In this document: one piece after another, positions 52,899-61,222 of the stretch | Layout of the letters: each line of letters opens with the position of its first letter | How positions within the stretch are numbered: the first letter of the stretch is position 1 | Source: Rossellomorea aquimaris | GTDB taxonomy: Bacteria > Bacillota > Bacilli > Bacillales > Bacillaceae_B | Assembly: GCF_000935355.1 (NCBI RefSeq) | Contig: NZ_JXZC01000004.1 | Coordinates: 1 to 64,000, forward strand | Direction of reading: 5' to 3' | Length of the DNA: 64,000 bases | Notes under the pieces: model-generated | The model's database searches: none | What the model saw: the letters and a program-made list of their open reading frames with translations, nothing else | What the model was told of the DNA's origin: nothing | Translations under genes and position numbers: made by a program

Positions 52899-52941
52899 AC
52901 CGTCTGGAATATCAAGTTGATATTCGGGATGGTTTTTTTGT
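52897..52941 (+). terminator. Terminator after the NAT-like gene
   Basis: AACCGTCTGGAATATCA pairs with TGATATTCGGGATGGTT, a 17-bp stem with two or three wobbles or mismatches, then a T run. The rest of 52942-53247 holds no convincing gene. Confidence 0.88.
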
Positions 52942-53247
52942 TTATACAAAAGGTTTCTTAAAATCAACCGTGTAAACATGAGTCAATGTCAAACATTACG
53001 AAAGAGAGTGCCGATTTATGTATTTTTTATAACAATGATCGGGGGAGATTGCTTTATGAGTTTACAATTTTCAATTTCCATTAGATTTTTCCAGCGAAAA
53101 GAGTTATGATATTGACCGGAAGACGCTTTATAATAGATTTCCAATTGAATAAACATTGCATGAAAAAAAATAATTAGTATATGATGTTAAAAGATGGAAT
53201 ATAACAGGACGAGTTTTTGGAATTAATACAGATTAGGATGATGGGGT

Positions 53248-54162
53248 ATGAAACGAGCAAGAATTATTTATAATCCAACTTCTGGTCGAGAGCTATTCAA
53301 AAAGCACCTTGCAGAAGTATTAATTAAATTAGAACAAGCTGGATATGAAACCTCTGTTCACGCAACCATTTGCGAAGGAGATGCAACAGAAGCTGCACGC
53401 ATTGCTGTAGAACGCAAGTACGATATCGTTGTCGCTGCAGGAGGAGATGGCACTCTAAATGAAGTAGTCAACGGGTTAGCCGAGCAGGATTACCGACCGA
53501 AACTAGGAATTGTTCCAATGGGCACAACGAACGACTTTGCACGTGCTCTTCATATTCCAAAGGATATTGGATCAGCTATTGATGTCATCACGAATGGTGA
53601 TTCCATCCCTGTCGATATCGGACGGATGAACGATCGATATTTCATTAACATCGCCGGTGGAGGAAGAATAACCGAATTGACTTACGAAGTGCCAAGCAAG
53701 CTTAAAACGATGATGGGGCAGCTGGCCTACTATTTAAAAGGAATTGAGATGCTTCCATCCATCAAGCCGACGGATGTTTCAATTGAGTATGATGGAAAGC
53801 TATTTGAAGGAGAAGCGATGCTATTCCTCATTGGTTTAACGAACTCTGTCGGGGGCTTTGAAAAGTTGGCACCGGATGCTTCAATCAATGATGGTTTATT
53901 CTCTCTCTTAATTTTAAAGAAAACCAATCTGGCTGAGTTTATCCGTATTGCGACATTGGCCGTTCGTGGTGAGCACGTAAATGATCCCAACGTCATTTAC
54001 ACACAGGCTAATCGAATTAAAATCAAAGCAAAAGAAAAGGTACAACTAAATGTAGATGGGGAGCTCGGAGGAGTCCTTCCGGCAGAATTTGAAAACCTAT
54101 ACCGCCACCTGCAGGTATTTGTCCCTCTTGATAAGATCCGCCCGGAAGATAAAGCTGAATAA
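53248..54162 (+). CDS. dgkB: Diacylglycerol kinase, DgkB
   Basis: A 304-residue soluble diacylglycerol kinase that recycles diacylglycerol into phosphatidic acid during lipoteichoic acid synthesis. G65-G-D-G-T69 (AAGGDGTLNEVVNG) is the nucleotide-binding motif; RIIYNPTSGRE near the start and GTTNDFAR near 92 are also conserved. In B. subtilis it is yerQ, next to yefA; here several small genes separate it from rlmCD. Confidence 0.95.
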   Translation: MKRARIIYNPTSGRELFKKHLAEVLIKLEQAGYETSVHATICEGDATEAARIAVERKYDIVVAAGGDGTLNEVVNGLAEQDYRPKLGIVPMGTTNDFARALHIPKDIGSAIDVITNGDSIPVDIGRMNDRYFINIAGGGRITELTYEVPSKLKTMMGQLAYYLKGIEMLPSIKPTDVSIEYDGKLFEGEAMLFLIGLTNSVGGFEKLAPDASINDGLFSLLILKKTNLAEFIRIATLAVRGEHVNDPNVIYTQANRIKIKAKEKVQLNVDGELGGVLPAEFENLYRHLQVFVPLDKIRPEDKAE

Positions 54163-54167
54163 TGATA

Positions 54168-54200
54168 AAAAAGAATGCCGAGGTGGCATTCCTTTTTTTT
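54168..54200 (+). terminator. Terminator of dgkB
   Basis: GAATGCC/GGCATTC stem, 5-nt loop, eight T residues. With the A run on the other side it could also serve the convergent gene. Confidence 0.92.
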
Positions 54201-54214
54201 GTATATTTGATTCT

Positions 54215-54565
54215 CTAGTTAACTAACAAAAATACACTGAAAGTCAGCGGGAAACCAATGAGAAAGCCCCAGCCGATCTGTTGTTTATGACGGAAAGGAA
54301 CTTTTCTCACAATCCAAGACAGAATGTGGGCCACGATCACAAATGTAAAGACCCAAATGAGTTGCCCCACCACAAACACAAATAGATAAGCAAGGATGGA
54401 CTCTTTATTAAGTAAGAGGGAAATCCCAAAACCAAAGGTCAATGTTAAAAAAGTGACTGCAATCAAGATGTAGGGTAGCCACCACCTTCTTGACTTGAGA
54501 GCGAATAACACTCCAAGAAAAACATTTCCTACGAGGATAAGGTTTACTAAGAAGTCTGGGTTCAT
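54215..54565 (-). CDS. Hypothetical four-helix membrane protein
   Basis: A 116-residue protein with four membrane segments (about residues 6-24, 30-50, 58-82 and 98-114). No motif recognised. It converges on dgkB, 52 bp apart. The minus strand has GAGAAGGTAGA before the ATG at 54565. Confidence 0.65.
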   Translation of the reverse strand: MNPDFLVNLILVGNVFLGVLFALKSRRWWLPYILIAVTFLTLTFGFGISLLLNKESILAYLFVFVVGQLIWVFTFVIVAHILSWIVRKVPFRHKQQIGWGFLIGFPLTFSVFLLVN

Positions 54566-54670
54566 ATTTATCTACCTTCTCTTTCTAGAATTATTGCACA
54601 TACCATTTTACCCTTTGTTCATCGGATAAAACGAGGTAAGTTTTAACATAATATCTAGTAAAATGAAGAA

Positions 54671-55012
54671 TTACATGAACCTGTTAAAAGAATGGGTCTT
54701 ATAGAATACTCTGGATGATCCGCCTTCGACACGTTGAGCTGCACCGTTTATTGTGGAAGCTTTCTCGGAAGCCAGGAAAACAATTGTAACAGCCACTTCC
54801 TCCACTGTGGCATAGCGTTGTAAAAGGAAATAGAGTATTCACTGATAAATATGTCCAGATCCTGACCGTTTTCATTCGCTAAGTCTGTGATGAATGTGCG
54901 TCCATGTATCCAGGTCTCATAGTTCGTTTACTCTCGAAATTAATTCGTCTGACTCATCTTACTTCGAGACATCTGCGCGGATGCCATAAACGGTCCCAAA
55001 GTCGGACAACTC
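54671..55012 (-). pseudogene. Decayed short-chain dehydrogenase/reductase (SDR) gene
   Basis: Minus-strand translation gives pieces of one SDR. Near 55012-54962 it reads SDFGTVYGIRADVSK, a stop, then DESDELISRVNEL; near 54905-54845 TFITDLANENGQDLDIFISE; and near 54816-54671 YATVEEVAVTIVFLASEKAS, then TINGAAQRVEGGSS, ending at a TAA. The catalytic Tyr-x-x-x-Lys part and most of the Rossmann part are gone, and frames change between pieces. It is an inactive remnant of a gene of about 250 codons. Confidence 0.8.
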
Positions 55013-55187
55013 TTAATGGGGAGAGAAGCATATCGAAAGAAATTTTGAAAATATATATGACGTCTTAGAAGAAAGTATTCTCAATCGATAACTCCTGTTA
55101 AATTTTGTATTCCCCACCACTCCGCGACTATGTTACAGTGGATAAAAAGCATGTATGACAAACAGTGCCACTGGAAGGGTGAATTCA

Positions 55188-55493
55188 ATGTATATCGTAC
55201 ATTCAACATTTATAGTTCCTGATGAAAAGGCTGATGAAGTGATTTCAATCTATCATTCCCGTTCAGGAATAGTCGACAAGGCTGAAGGGTTTCAACGCTT
55301 CCTGCTCTTGCAAAATGAGAAAAAACCGGGAGAGATCACAGTTCATATGGAGTGGGACACGAAGGAATATTTTATGACGTGGGTGCAGAGTGAAGACTAT
55401 AAACGTATTCACGAATTGGAGAAGAAGTACCCTGACCAGGAGCTGGCTTCGATCATTCCTTCCATTCATCGTTTTAAGGTGGTGGCGTACTAA
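55188..55493 (+). CDS. Antibiotic biosynthesis monooxygenase (ABM) / heme-monooxygenase-like protein
   Basis: A 101-residue ferredoxin-like-fold protein of the ABM family: MYIVHSTFIVPDEKADEVIS, GFQRFLLLQNEKKPG and VHMEWDTKEYFMTWVQSEDY. Relatives include HmoA/HmoB/IsdG-type heme degraders, but heme use is not shown by sequence. ATG 55188 follows GGAAGGGTGA; the frame from 55155 is not used. Its TAA overlaps the next ATG by one base. Confidence 0.8.
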   Translation: MYIVHSTFIVPDEKADEVISIYHSRSGIVDKAEGFQRFLLLQNEKKPGEITVHMEWDTKEYFMTWVQSEDYKRIHELEKKYPDQELASIIPSIHRFKVVAY

Positions 55494-55876
55494 TGGAAAA
55501 TAAATATAAGAGTGTGATAGAAGATGCGGTGGCAAAACTGTACGAACAATATCCTGAATTGGATGAAAAGTACGGTGAGGTCGGACGGAAAAAATGCTAT
55601 GAAGATAATATTCACCATTTCAACTATCTGGAATCGGCATCTGATGTTGGTGAATCAAAGGTTTTTTCTGACTATGCCCTTTGGCTCAACAGCGTGCTGG
55701 TGAGCAGAGGCATGAAATCAGACCATCTCATTGATAACTTCAAATGTATCAAGGAATCTATTAAAGAGAGCGATGTTGATAAAGGAGAAGAATTCAAACT
55801 TTATCTAAACGAAGCAATAGAGTCCATTCAAGCGGCAGATAGCGAAAGCGAAAATATGCCATTTACTAAACGATAA
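55493..55876 (+). CDS. Small helical protein resembling the N-terminal domain of B12-binding sensors
   Basis: A 127-residue protein, probably all helical. YPELDEKYGEVGRKKCYEDN, HHFNYLESASDVGE and FSDYALWLNSVLVSRGM resemble the four-helix domain that precedes cobalamin-binding domains in some photoreceptors and regulators; the B12-binding part itself is absent. It is translationally coupled to the monooxygenase gene before it (TAATG). Function unknown; the similarity is from memory. Confidence 0.6.
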   Translation: MENKYKSVIEDAVAKLYEQYPELDEKYGEVGRKKCYEDNIHHFNYLESASDVGESKVFSDYALWLNSVLVSRGMKSDHLIDNFKCIKESIKESDVDKGEEFKLYLNEAIESIQAADSESENMPFTKR

Positions 55877-55911
55877 AAGCATCGAACCACCGCGTTCGTT
55901 GCTTTTTTTAC
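55876..55911 (+). terminator. Terminator after the monooxygenase pair
   Basis: AGCATCGAAC/GTTCGTTGCT stem (10 bp with an internal mismatch or wobble), followed by seven T residues. Confidence 0.82.
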
Positions 55912-55916
55912 ATAGA

Positions 55917-55930
55917 GAGGGACGGACCTT
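55917..55930 (+). repeat. 14-bp dispersed repeat
   Basis: GAGGGACGGACCTT, one mismatch, between the terminator and rlmCD. Confidence 0.84.
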
Positions 55931-56007
55931 TATCCATTTCATTCTCGACCTCCATTTATGGTACAATCAGTAGAGACTTAAAAAGGAATTCGTAAAGGAA
56001 GATATAC

Positions 56008-57384
56008 GTGAGTAAAAATGCGCCAGTTCAAAAAAATGATTATATAGATGAAGCAGTATTTGAAGATCTGACCCATGACGGGAATGGGGTGACGAAGGTG
56101 GACGGATACCCGTTATTCGTTCCCAATGCCCTGCCAGGTGAGGAAGGCAAGGTTAAGGTCGTGAAAACGAGTAAAGGCTATGGGTTTGGGCGGCTGACAG
56201 AGCGTACCCAGGAAAGTCCGTTTCGCCAGGAGCCTCCATGTCCGATCTACAAAGAATGCGGGGGCTGCCAAATTCAGCATATGACCTATGAAGGACAGCT
56301 GCAGGCAAAAGAAAAAAATGTCCGCGATGTCATGCAGCGCATAGGAAAGCTTCATGACGTAAACGTTCACCAGGTTTTGGGGATGGAAGAACCATGGCGC
56401 TACCGCAACAAAGCCCAAGTACCTGTAGGGGAAAAAGACGGACGCTTTGTAGCCGGCTTCTATCAAAAACGAAGCCATGAAATCATCGATATGGACAAAT
56501 GTATCATCCAGTATGAAAAAAATGATGAAGTGATTCAGCATGTAAAGGATATATGCGAGAAACTGGAGGTCCGTCCCTATGATGAGAAGAATCATAAGGG
56601 GACCCTCCGTCATATTATGACCCGGACGGCGTATACGACGGGAGAAGTGATGGTCGTGTTGGTCACTCGTACGCCGGAGCTTCCTCATAAGAATGCAATC
56701 ATCGAAGCCCTCGTCGAGAATATTGAAGGGTTGAAATCGGTTGTCCATAATGTGAATCCTAAGAAAACGAATGTGATAATGGGGGACACCACCCGCGTTC
56801 TTTGGGGAGAAGAAGTGATCTATGATTACATCGGAGACGTGAAATTTGCGATTTCCGCGAGATCCTTCTATCAGGTGAATCCTGAGCAAACGAAGGTGCT
56901 CTATGATAAAGCATTGGAATACGCTGATTTACAAGGGGAAGAAACTGTCATCGATGCGTATTGCGGAATTGGAACAATTTCCCTTTTCCTTGCCCAAAAA
57001 GCAAAAAAAGTGTACGGGGTTGAAATTGTCCCGCAGGCGATAGAAGATGCGAAGAAAAATGCTGAGTTAAACGAAATGACCAATGTAGAGTTTAAAGCAG
57101 GACCTGCCGAGGTGGTCATTCCTGATTGGTATAAAGAAGGAATCAGAGCCGACGTGCTTGTCGTGGATCCTCCACGTAAGGGTTGTGATGAAGCACTTCT
57201 GAATACGATCCTGGCCATGAAGCCGAAGAGGGTCGTTTATGTATCGTGTAACCCCGGTACACTTGCACGGGACCTTAGAATATTAGAAGATGGCGGGTAT
57301 AAAACGAAAGAGGTACAGCCTGTTGATATGTTTCCGCAAACGATGCACTGTGAAGCCGTTGCGAAGATTGAGTTAGTAGAATAA
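56008..57384 (+). CDS. rlmCD: 23S rRNA (uracil-C5)-methyltransferase RlmCD
   Basis: A 458-residue RNA m5U methyltransferase, the YefA/RlmCD type, which in B. subtilis modifies U747 and U1939 of 23S rRNA. A TRAM domain (about residues 8-68) is followed by the iron-sulfur motif C78-x5-C84-G-G-C87 with a fourth Cys near 168, then the SAM domain ([14 protein letters not shown]) and the nucleophile Cys414 in VSCNPGT. GTG start with AAAGGAAG. At 56566-56579 the gene contains an in-frame copy of the 14-bp repeat. Confidence 0.93.
   Translation: MSKNAPVQKNDYIDEAVFEDLTHDGNGVTKVDGYPLFVPNALPGEEGKVKVVKTSKGYGFGRLTERTQESPFRQEPPCPIYKECGGCQIQHMTYEGQLQAKEKNVRDVMQRIGKLHDVNVHQVLGMEEPWRYRNKAQVPVGEKDGRFVAGFYQKRSHEIIDMDKCIIQYEKNDEVIQHVKDICEKLEVRPYDEKNHKGTLRHIMTRTAYTTGEVMVVLVTRTPELPHKNAIIEALVENIEGLKSVVHNVNPKKTNVIMGDTTRVLWGEEVIYDYIGDVKFAISARSFYQVNPEQTKVLYDKALEYADLQGEETVIDAYCGIGTISLFLAQKAKKVYGVEIVPQAIEDAKKNAELNEMTNVEFKAGPAEVVIPDWYKEGIRADVLVVDPPRKGCDEALLNTILAMKPKRVVYVSCNPGTLARDLRILEDGGYKTKEVQPVDMFPQTMHCEAVAKIELVE
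56566..56579 (-). repeat. 14-bp dispersed repeat inside rlmCD
   Basis: GAGGTCCGTCCCTA, one mismatch, read in frame as EVRPY in [14 protein letters not shown] between the fourth Fe-S cysteine and the SAM domain. No disruption of the reading frame is seen. Confidence 0.75.
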
Positions 57385-57400
57385 GCGAGGAAGAAAGCCG

Positions 57401-57631
57401 ATGTATCTCACAATTGAAGAAACAGCCGAATATCTGTCTCTGCCCCAGTCGTATATTGAGAGCCTCATTCAGCAAAAGAAAATACGGGCAGTACATGACG
57501 GAGAGCAATATTTAGTATACAGGGACCAATTCAATCAGCACCTGGAGCAAATGGAAAAGATGAAGCGTCAGCTTGCTGAATATTTGAGTGAACCGATTCC
57601 GGAAGATATCGATGTGAAGGATGAAGACTAG
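57401..57631 (+). CDS. Excisionase-type helix-turn-helix protein
   Basis: A 76-residue protein with a winged-helix HTH_17/excisionase domain: MYLTIEETAEYLSLPQSYIE, SLIQQKKIRAVHDGEQYLVY, then a helical acidic tail. Such proteins can be phage excisionases or small regulators; no integrase, att site or phage gene is nearby, so a chromosomal regulatory role is more likely. 16 bp after rlmCD, probably cotranscribed. Confidence 0.8.
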   Translation: MYLTIEETAEYLSLPQSYIESLIQQKKIRAVHDGEQYLVYRDQFNQHLEQMEKMKRQLAEYLSEPIPEDIDVKDED

Positions 57632-57685
57632 CTTCTCCCCTGGATAAAGACTTTCGGAAACCACCTTATGAAATGGAGAAATACA

Positions 57686-57880
57686 ATGAGCGGACAACAG
57701 CGTTCCAATATTAAACAGGGTCTTGAAGTGGATATCGTCCTGAAAAAAGACCAAAGAACAAATAAACTTACACGTGGGATTGTTAAAGATATTTTAACCA
57801 ACTCACCGAATCATCCCCACGGTATTAAAGTCCGTTTAGAAGATGGACAAGTCGGGCGAGTGAAGAATATTATTCAGTAG
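57686..57880 (+). CDS. ywbE: YwbE family (DUF2196) protein
   Basis: A 64-residue protein matching YwbE: RSNIKQGLEVDIVLKKDQRT and the C-terminal HPHGIKVRLEDGQVGRVKNI. Function unknown; the KOW-like strand pattern suggests nucleic-acid binding. ATG 57686 has GGAG at 57675-57678; the frame from 57668 has none. Confidence 0.88.
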   Translation: MSGQQRSNIKQGLEVDIVLKKDQRTNKLTRGIVKDILTNSPNHPHGIKVRLEDGQVGRVKNIIQ

Positions 57881-57886
57881 TGTTTG

Positions 57887-57915
57887 GAGAGAGGCCTTTA
57901 GTGGTCTCTTTTTTT
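57887..57915 (+). terminator. Terminator after ywbE
   Basis: AGAGGCC/GGTCTCT stem with one wobble, loop TTTAGT, seven T residues. Confidence 0.85.
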
Positions 57916-57938
57916 ATCTTTGGGTATTTTATTAATTT

Positions 57939-57994
57939 TGGTGCCAGGCATAAAAGTGTGGATCGGTGCCAGGCACCAATCAAAGGCACCGATC
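57939..57994. repeat. GGTGCCAGGCACC palindromic repeats
   Basis: TGGTGCCAGGCA (57939-57950) and GGTGCCAGGCACC (57965-57977) are two copies, the second a full palindrome. In addition GATCGGTGCC (57961-57970) and GGCACCGATC (57985-57994) form a 10-bp inverted repeat. The group lies between the convergent ywbE and Nramp-like genes. Confidence 0.8.
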
Positions 57995-58023
57995 AAGACT
58001 CCGCCATCGAATCCCATAAACAA

Positions 58024-58064
58024 AAAAGACCTCGATCCAAAATGGATCGAGGTTCTTCTTTTCC
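58024..58064. terminator. Bidirectional terminator between ywbE and the Nramp-like gene
   Basis: ACCTCGATCC/GGATCGAGGT, a perfect 10-bp stem with loop AAAAT. The minus strand has an A/T-rich tail; the plus strand ends in TTCTTCTTTT. Confidence 0.82.
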
Positions 58065-58066
58065 AC

Positions 58067-59257
58067 TTAACTAAACAATTGAGGAATGCCCTTGATTAAC
58101 GAGTAAACACCCATGTATGACATGGCCACGACAATCAACGCACCGAAAATGGTCATCCAGACCGGGTGCTTGTAATCACCGACGATTTTGGTTTTATGAG
58201 CGGCGATAAGCATAACACCTAATGCTATTGGCAATATCAATCCGTTAAGTGCACCAACAAGGATTAAAATCGCGACAGGTTTACCTACAATGACGAATAC
58301 TAGTGTTGAAACGGTAATGAATCCAATGATTAGCCACTTATGATATTTCTCGAGAAGCGGGCTGAACGTCCGAATAAAGGACACGGATGTATAGGCAGCG
58401 CCCACAACGGACGAAACAGCAGCGGACCACATGACGATCCCGAACATCTTGTACCCTATATCACCTGCAGCCAGTTGGAATACGGAGGCCGGCGGGTTGG
58501 AAGGGTCCAATTGCAAGCCTTGCGACACGATCCCCAAAGCAGCAAGGAAAAGGAAGATTCGCATGATGGACGCGATACCGATGGCAGATACTGAGCTTTT
58601 CGTGATCTCAGGAATGGCTTGTTTCCCTGTTATTCCGGCTTCTAATAACCGGTGACCACCAGCGAATGTGATATATCCGCCAACGGTTCCTCCTACCAGC
58701 GTAATGATGGCAAGAAAATCAATGGTGTCTGGTGCAAATGTTTTCGTAACGGCTTCTCCTACAGGAGGATTTGCTGTAAACATCACGTACACCGTAAGGA
58801 TAATCATGAGTAACCCGAGGATCTGGGCGAACTTGTCCATTAATCTGCCGGCTTCTTTCACCAGGAAGATTCCAACGGCGACAATTCCACTGAATAATGC
58901 GCCCATTTCAGGTGAAATACCAAAAAGAACATTCGTACCCAATCCTGCTCCGGCAATATTTCCAATGTTAAAGGCCAATCCACCCAGGACGATGAGGATG
59001 GCAAGGAAGTAGCCTAATCCCGGTAAGACATCGTTGGCGATATCCTGAGCCCTTTTTTCAGAAATGGCAATGATGCGCCATATATTAAGCTGAGCACCAA
59101 TATCAATGAGGATTGAAACAAGGATGACGAAACCAAAGCTTGCGGCCAAGGTTTGAGTAAAAACGGTTGTTTGAGTCAGGAAGCCTGGTCCGATGGCGGA
59201 TGTGGCCATTAAGAACGCAGCCCCTAACAATACGCTGAAATTTGATTTTTTCTTCAA
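58067..59257 (-). CDS. Nramp-family transporter (YcsG-like)
   Basis: A 396-residue membrane protein with about 11 segments. LGAAFLMATSAIGPGFLTQTTVF at residues 12-34 corresponds to the first Nramp helix; the metal-binding DPGN motif of true manganese transporters is replaced by AIGPGF, so the substrate may not be a metal. B. subtilis ycsG sits in the same oxoprolinase/kip cluster. TTG start with AAAGGAG upstream. It follows pxpB and pxpC on the minus strand. Confidence 0.83.
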   Translation of the reverse strand: MKKKSNFSVLLGAAFLMATSAIGPGFLTQTTVFTQTLAASFGFVILVSILIDIGAQLNIWRIIAISEKRAQDIANDVLPGLGYFLAILIVLGGLAFNIGNIAGAGLGTNVLFGISPEMGALFSGIVAVGIFLVKEAGRLMDKFAQILGLLMIILTVYVMFTANPPVGEAVTKTFAPDTIDFLAIITLVGGTVGGYITFAGGHRLLEAGITGKQAIPEITKSSVSAIGIASIMRIFLFLAALGIVSQGLQLDPSNPPASVFQLAAGDIGYKMFGIVMWSAAVSSVVGAAYTSVSFIRTFSPLLEKYHKWLIIGFITVSTLVFVIVGKPVAILILVGALNGLILPIALGVMLIAAHKTKIVGDYKHPVWMTIFGALIVVAMSYMGVYSLIKGIPQLFS

Positions 59258-59288
59258 GACGTTCGCTCCTTTGCTGTCATGGGATGTA

Positions 59289-60293
59289 CTACGTGTTGAA
59301 TTTCAAAGCAACACCCTGCTTTAATTGCCTTAATTGGCGTTCACGGTCTATGTAGAGTTCCTGGGCTTTTTCATGAGAAATCATCGTAAAGGTCAATTCC
59401 TCTCCAGGCTTTGCTTGTGCAATCAGAGGAAGATCCACTGATGCGATATCACCGATCCTTGGATAGCCTCCCGTTGTTTGGCGGTCCGCTAACAGAACAA
59501 TAGGCTTCCCGTTCGAAGGAACCTGAATCGTTCCAAAGGCAACCGCTTCTGAAATCATATCAAATTCCTGCTCGAGATGGAGGGACGGACCTTCCAGGCG
59601 GTAGCCCATTCGGTCGGATTGAGCAGACACTTTAAATGGTTTATTGAAGAATTGTTCCCGGCTTTCTGGTGAAAAAAGATCATACTCGGTTCCCGGCATC
59701 ACTCGAATGGTTTTCTTTTGATGATAAGCCGAGATAAATTCAGATGATATGGACCAATCAATTTCTGTGAAATCATTGTCCTCTAAAAAGGGAAGTAAAT
59801 ATTCGATCATATTTTCGGATTCTTCCTTGATCGTTCCTGGTTCCAAGGTGTCACCTTCTTTTAATGAGCGGCCATTCAATCCTCCAATCCCAGCTCTTGA
59901 GTAAGTTGATTTGCTATTCATGACCGTCGCTACATTGAATCCACCTGCAATCGCAAGGTAACTGCGGCAGCCGCTCTTGCATGCCCCGAATTTAAGTACG
60001 CTTCCAGCTTTGATCAATAGTGATCTCCTTAAAGGAACCGGCTTCCCGTCAATGGTTGGAGATAAGTCTCCTCCACAAATTGATATAAGTGTAGTTTCCT
60101 GGAACTCAAGTGTTGGGCCCATAAGTGTCATTTCAAGGGTCGCATCGTTTTCATCATTACCCACCAGCAGATTAGAGATTTTATGAGCGAGAGGATCCAT
60201 ACTCCCACTCACGATGACACCATATTTTTGATATCCATACCTTCCCAGGTCCTGAATCGTTGAAAGGAGGCCCGGTTTCATTACGTTAATCAT
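59289..60293 (-). CDS. pxpC: 5-oxoprolinase subunit C (KipA/PxpC)
   Basis: A 334-residue biotin-dependent-carboxylase-like protein: MINVMKPGLLSTIQDLGRYG, SGSMDPLAHKISNLLVGN and GYRLEGPSL are the family's conserved stretches. With PxpA and PxpB it hydrolyses 5-oxoproline to glutamate with ATP; its B. subtilis homologue KipA opposes the sporulation kinase inhibitor KipI. ATG 60293 overlaps the pxpB stop by 4 nt with GGAGGAGG upstream. The EGPSL part is encoded by a copy of the 14-bp repeat. Confidence 0.92.
   Translation of the reverse strand: MINVMKPGLLSTIQDLGRYGYQKYGVIVSGSMDPLAHKISNLLVGNDENDATLEMTLMGPTLEFQETTLISICGGDLSPTIDGKPVPLRRSLLIKAGSVLKFGACKSGCRSYLAIAGGFNVATVMNSKSTYSRAGIGGLNGRSLKEGDTLEPGTIKEESENMIEYLLPFLEDNDFTEIDWSISSEFISAYHQKKTIRVMPGTEYDLFSPESREQFFNKPFKVSAQSDRMGYRLEGPSLHLEQEFDMISEAVAFGTIQVPSNGKPIVLLADRQTTGGYPRIGDIASVDLPLIAQAKPGEELTFTMISHEKAQELYIDRERQLRQLKQGVALKFNT
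59580..59593 (+). repeat. 14-bp dispersed repeat inside pxpC
   Basis: GAGGGACGGACCTT, one mismatch. Read on the minus strand it encodes EGPSL within the conserved GYRLEGP motif, in frame. Confidence 0.75.
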
Positions 60294-61009
60294 TGTTCCT
60301 CCTCCAATGCTTTATATTCTTCGAGTGAAATGGGGGTGAAACGAATTCGATCCCCTGCTTTTAGTAAGCTTGGTGAGTCGTCGTCATTTGGTTTGAATAA
60401 TTTTAAGGGGGTACGGCCAATCAGCTGCCATCCTCCAGGTGTTTCAATTGGATAAACGCCTGTTTGTTCTCCTGCAATCCCGACTGATCCCGCCGGTATT
60501 TTGAGGCGTGGTGATTCTCTTCGAGGGGTGGCAATCTCCGGGGACATGCCTCCGATATAAGGGAATCCCGGGGCGAATCCAATCATGTATACGAGGTAGT
60601 CACCATTCGTATGTTTCTCAATGACATCTTCAGTAGACATATGATTGTGGTTCGCTACTTCTTCAAGATCCGGTCCGAATTCTCCTCCGTAGCAGACGGG
60701 AATGTCGACGATCCGGGCATCTGATTGTTCTAAGGTTGTAAGTTTGGAAAGCAGCTGTTCAATTTCAGAGCAGACAATTGTGTAAGGTAATGTGTTCTGA
60801 AATGGCTTGTGAGATTCTATGATTTTGATTGGGTCGTAATAAAGTGTGACGGTTGTAAATGCAGGGATGAGTTCAACAAGCCAGTCGATTGTCAGGTTTT
60901 CGAAAAATGTGGTGACGGCTTTGACCATTTCGTGTGTTTCTTGCTGAATGGACTTTCCTAATTGTATAACGATGGCATGATCGCCGAGGGGGCGTAACGA
61001 ATAATTCAA
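60290..61009 (-). CDS. pxpB: 5-oxoprolinase subunit B (KipI/PxpB)
   Basis: A 239-residue PxpB with RPLGDHAIVIQLG near the start, VCYGGEFGPDLEEVA near residue 102 and FAPGFPYIGGM near 143. The start is a TTG at 61009 (complement) with GGAGG 7 nt upstream. It is coupled to pxpC. pxpA, which completes the enzyme, is not adjacent and not in the window. Confidence 0.92.
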   Translation of the reverse strand: MNYSLRPLGDHAIVIQLGKSIQQETHEMVKAVTTFFENLTIDWLVELIPAFTTVTLYYDPIKIIESHKPFQNTLPYTIVCSEIEQLLSKLTTLEQSDARIVDIPVCYGGEFGPDLEEVANHNHMSTEDVIEKHTNGDYLVYMIGFAPGFPYIGGMSPEIATPRRESPRLKIPAGSVGIAGEQTGVYPIETPGGWQLIGRTPLKLFKPNDDDSPSLLKAGDRIRFTPISLEEYKALEEEQ

Positions 61010-61222
61010 AGAACTACCTCCAGTCGTAATTGTATGATTATAAGAAATATAAAATATTTATGTATGAGTAGGCGTGCAAATAAGATTATTCAGAAATTTA
61101 GGGCATGTTGTTATTATAGTATAATTCTTTGAGTTTTCAATAAAAGGTTGGGAAATAGATGGTTCTACCAAGGAGTTTTCTTCCAATAAAAATGGTTGAG
61201 GGGTCTTTTCATATTGCATTCC

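Noticed and set aside
53056-53109. 17-codon frame with upstream GGGGGA in the dgkB leader
   Set aside because: Too short to support, no conserved features and no coupling to dgkB.
56113-56889. 258-codon minus-strand frame inside rlmCD
   Set aside because: It is wholly antisense to a well-supported conserved gene, has no ribosome site and no recognisable protein features.
57401-57631. Excisionase-like gene as a sign of a prophage or ICE
   Set aside because: No integrase, att repeat, relaxase or phage structural gene is in the window, and it sits directly behind rlmCD.
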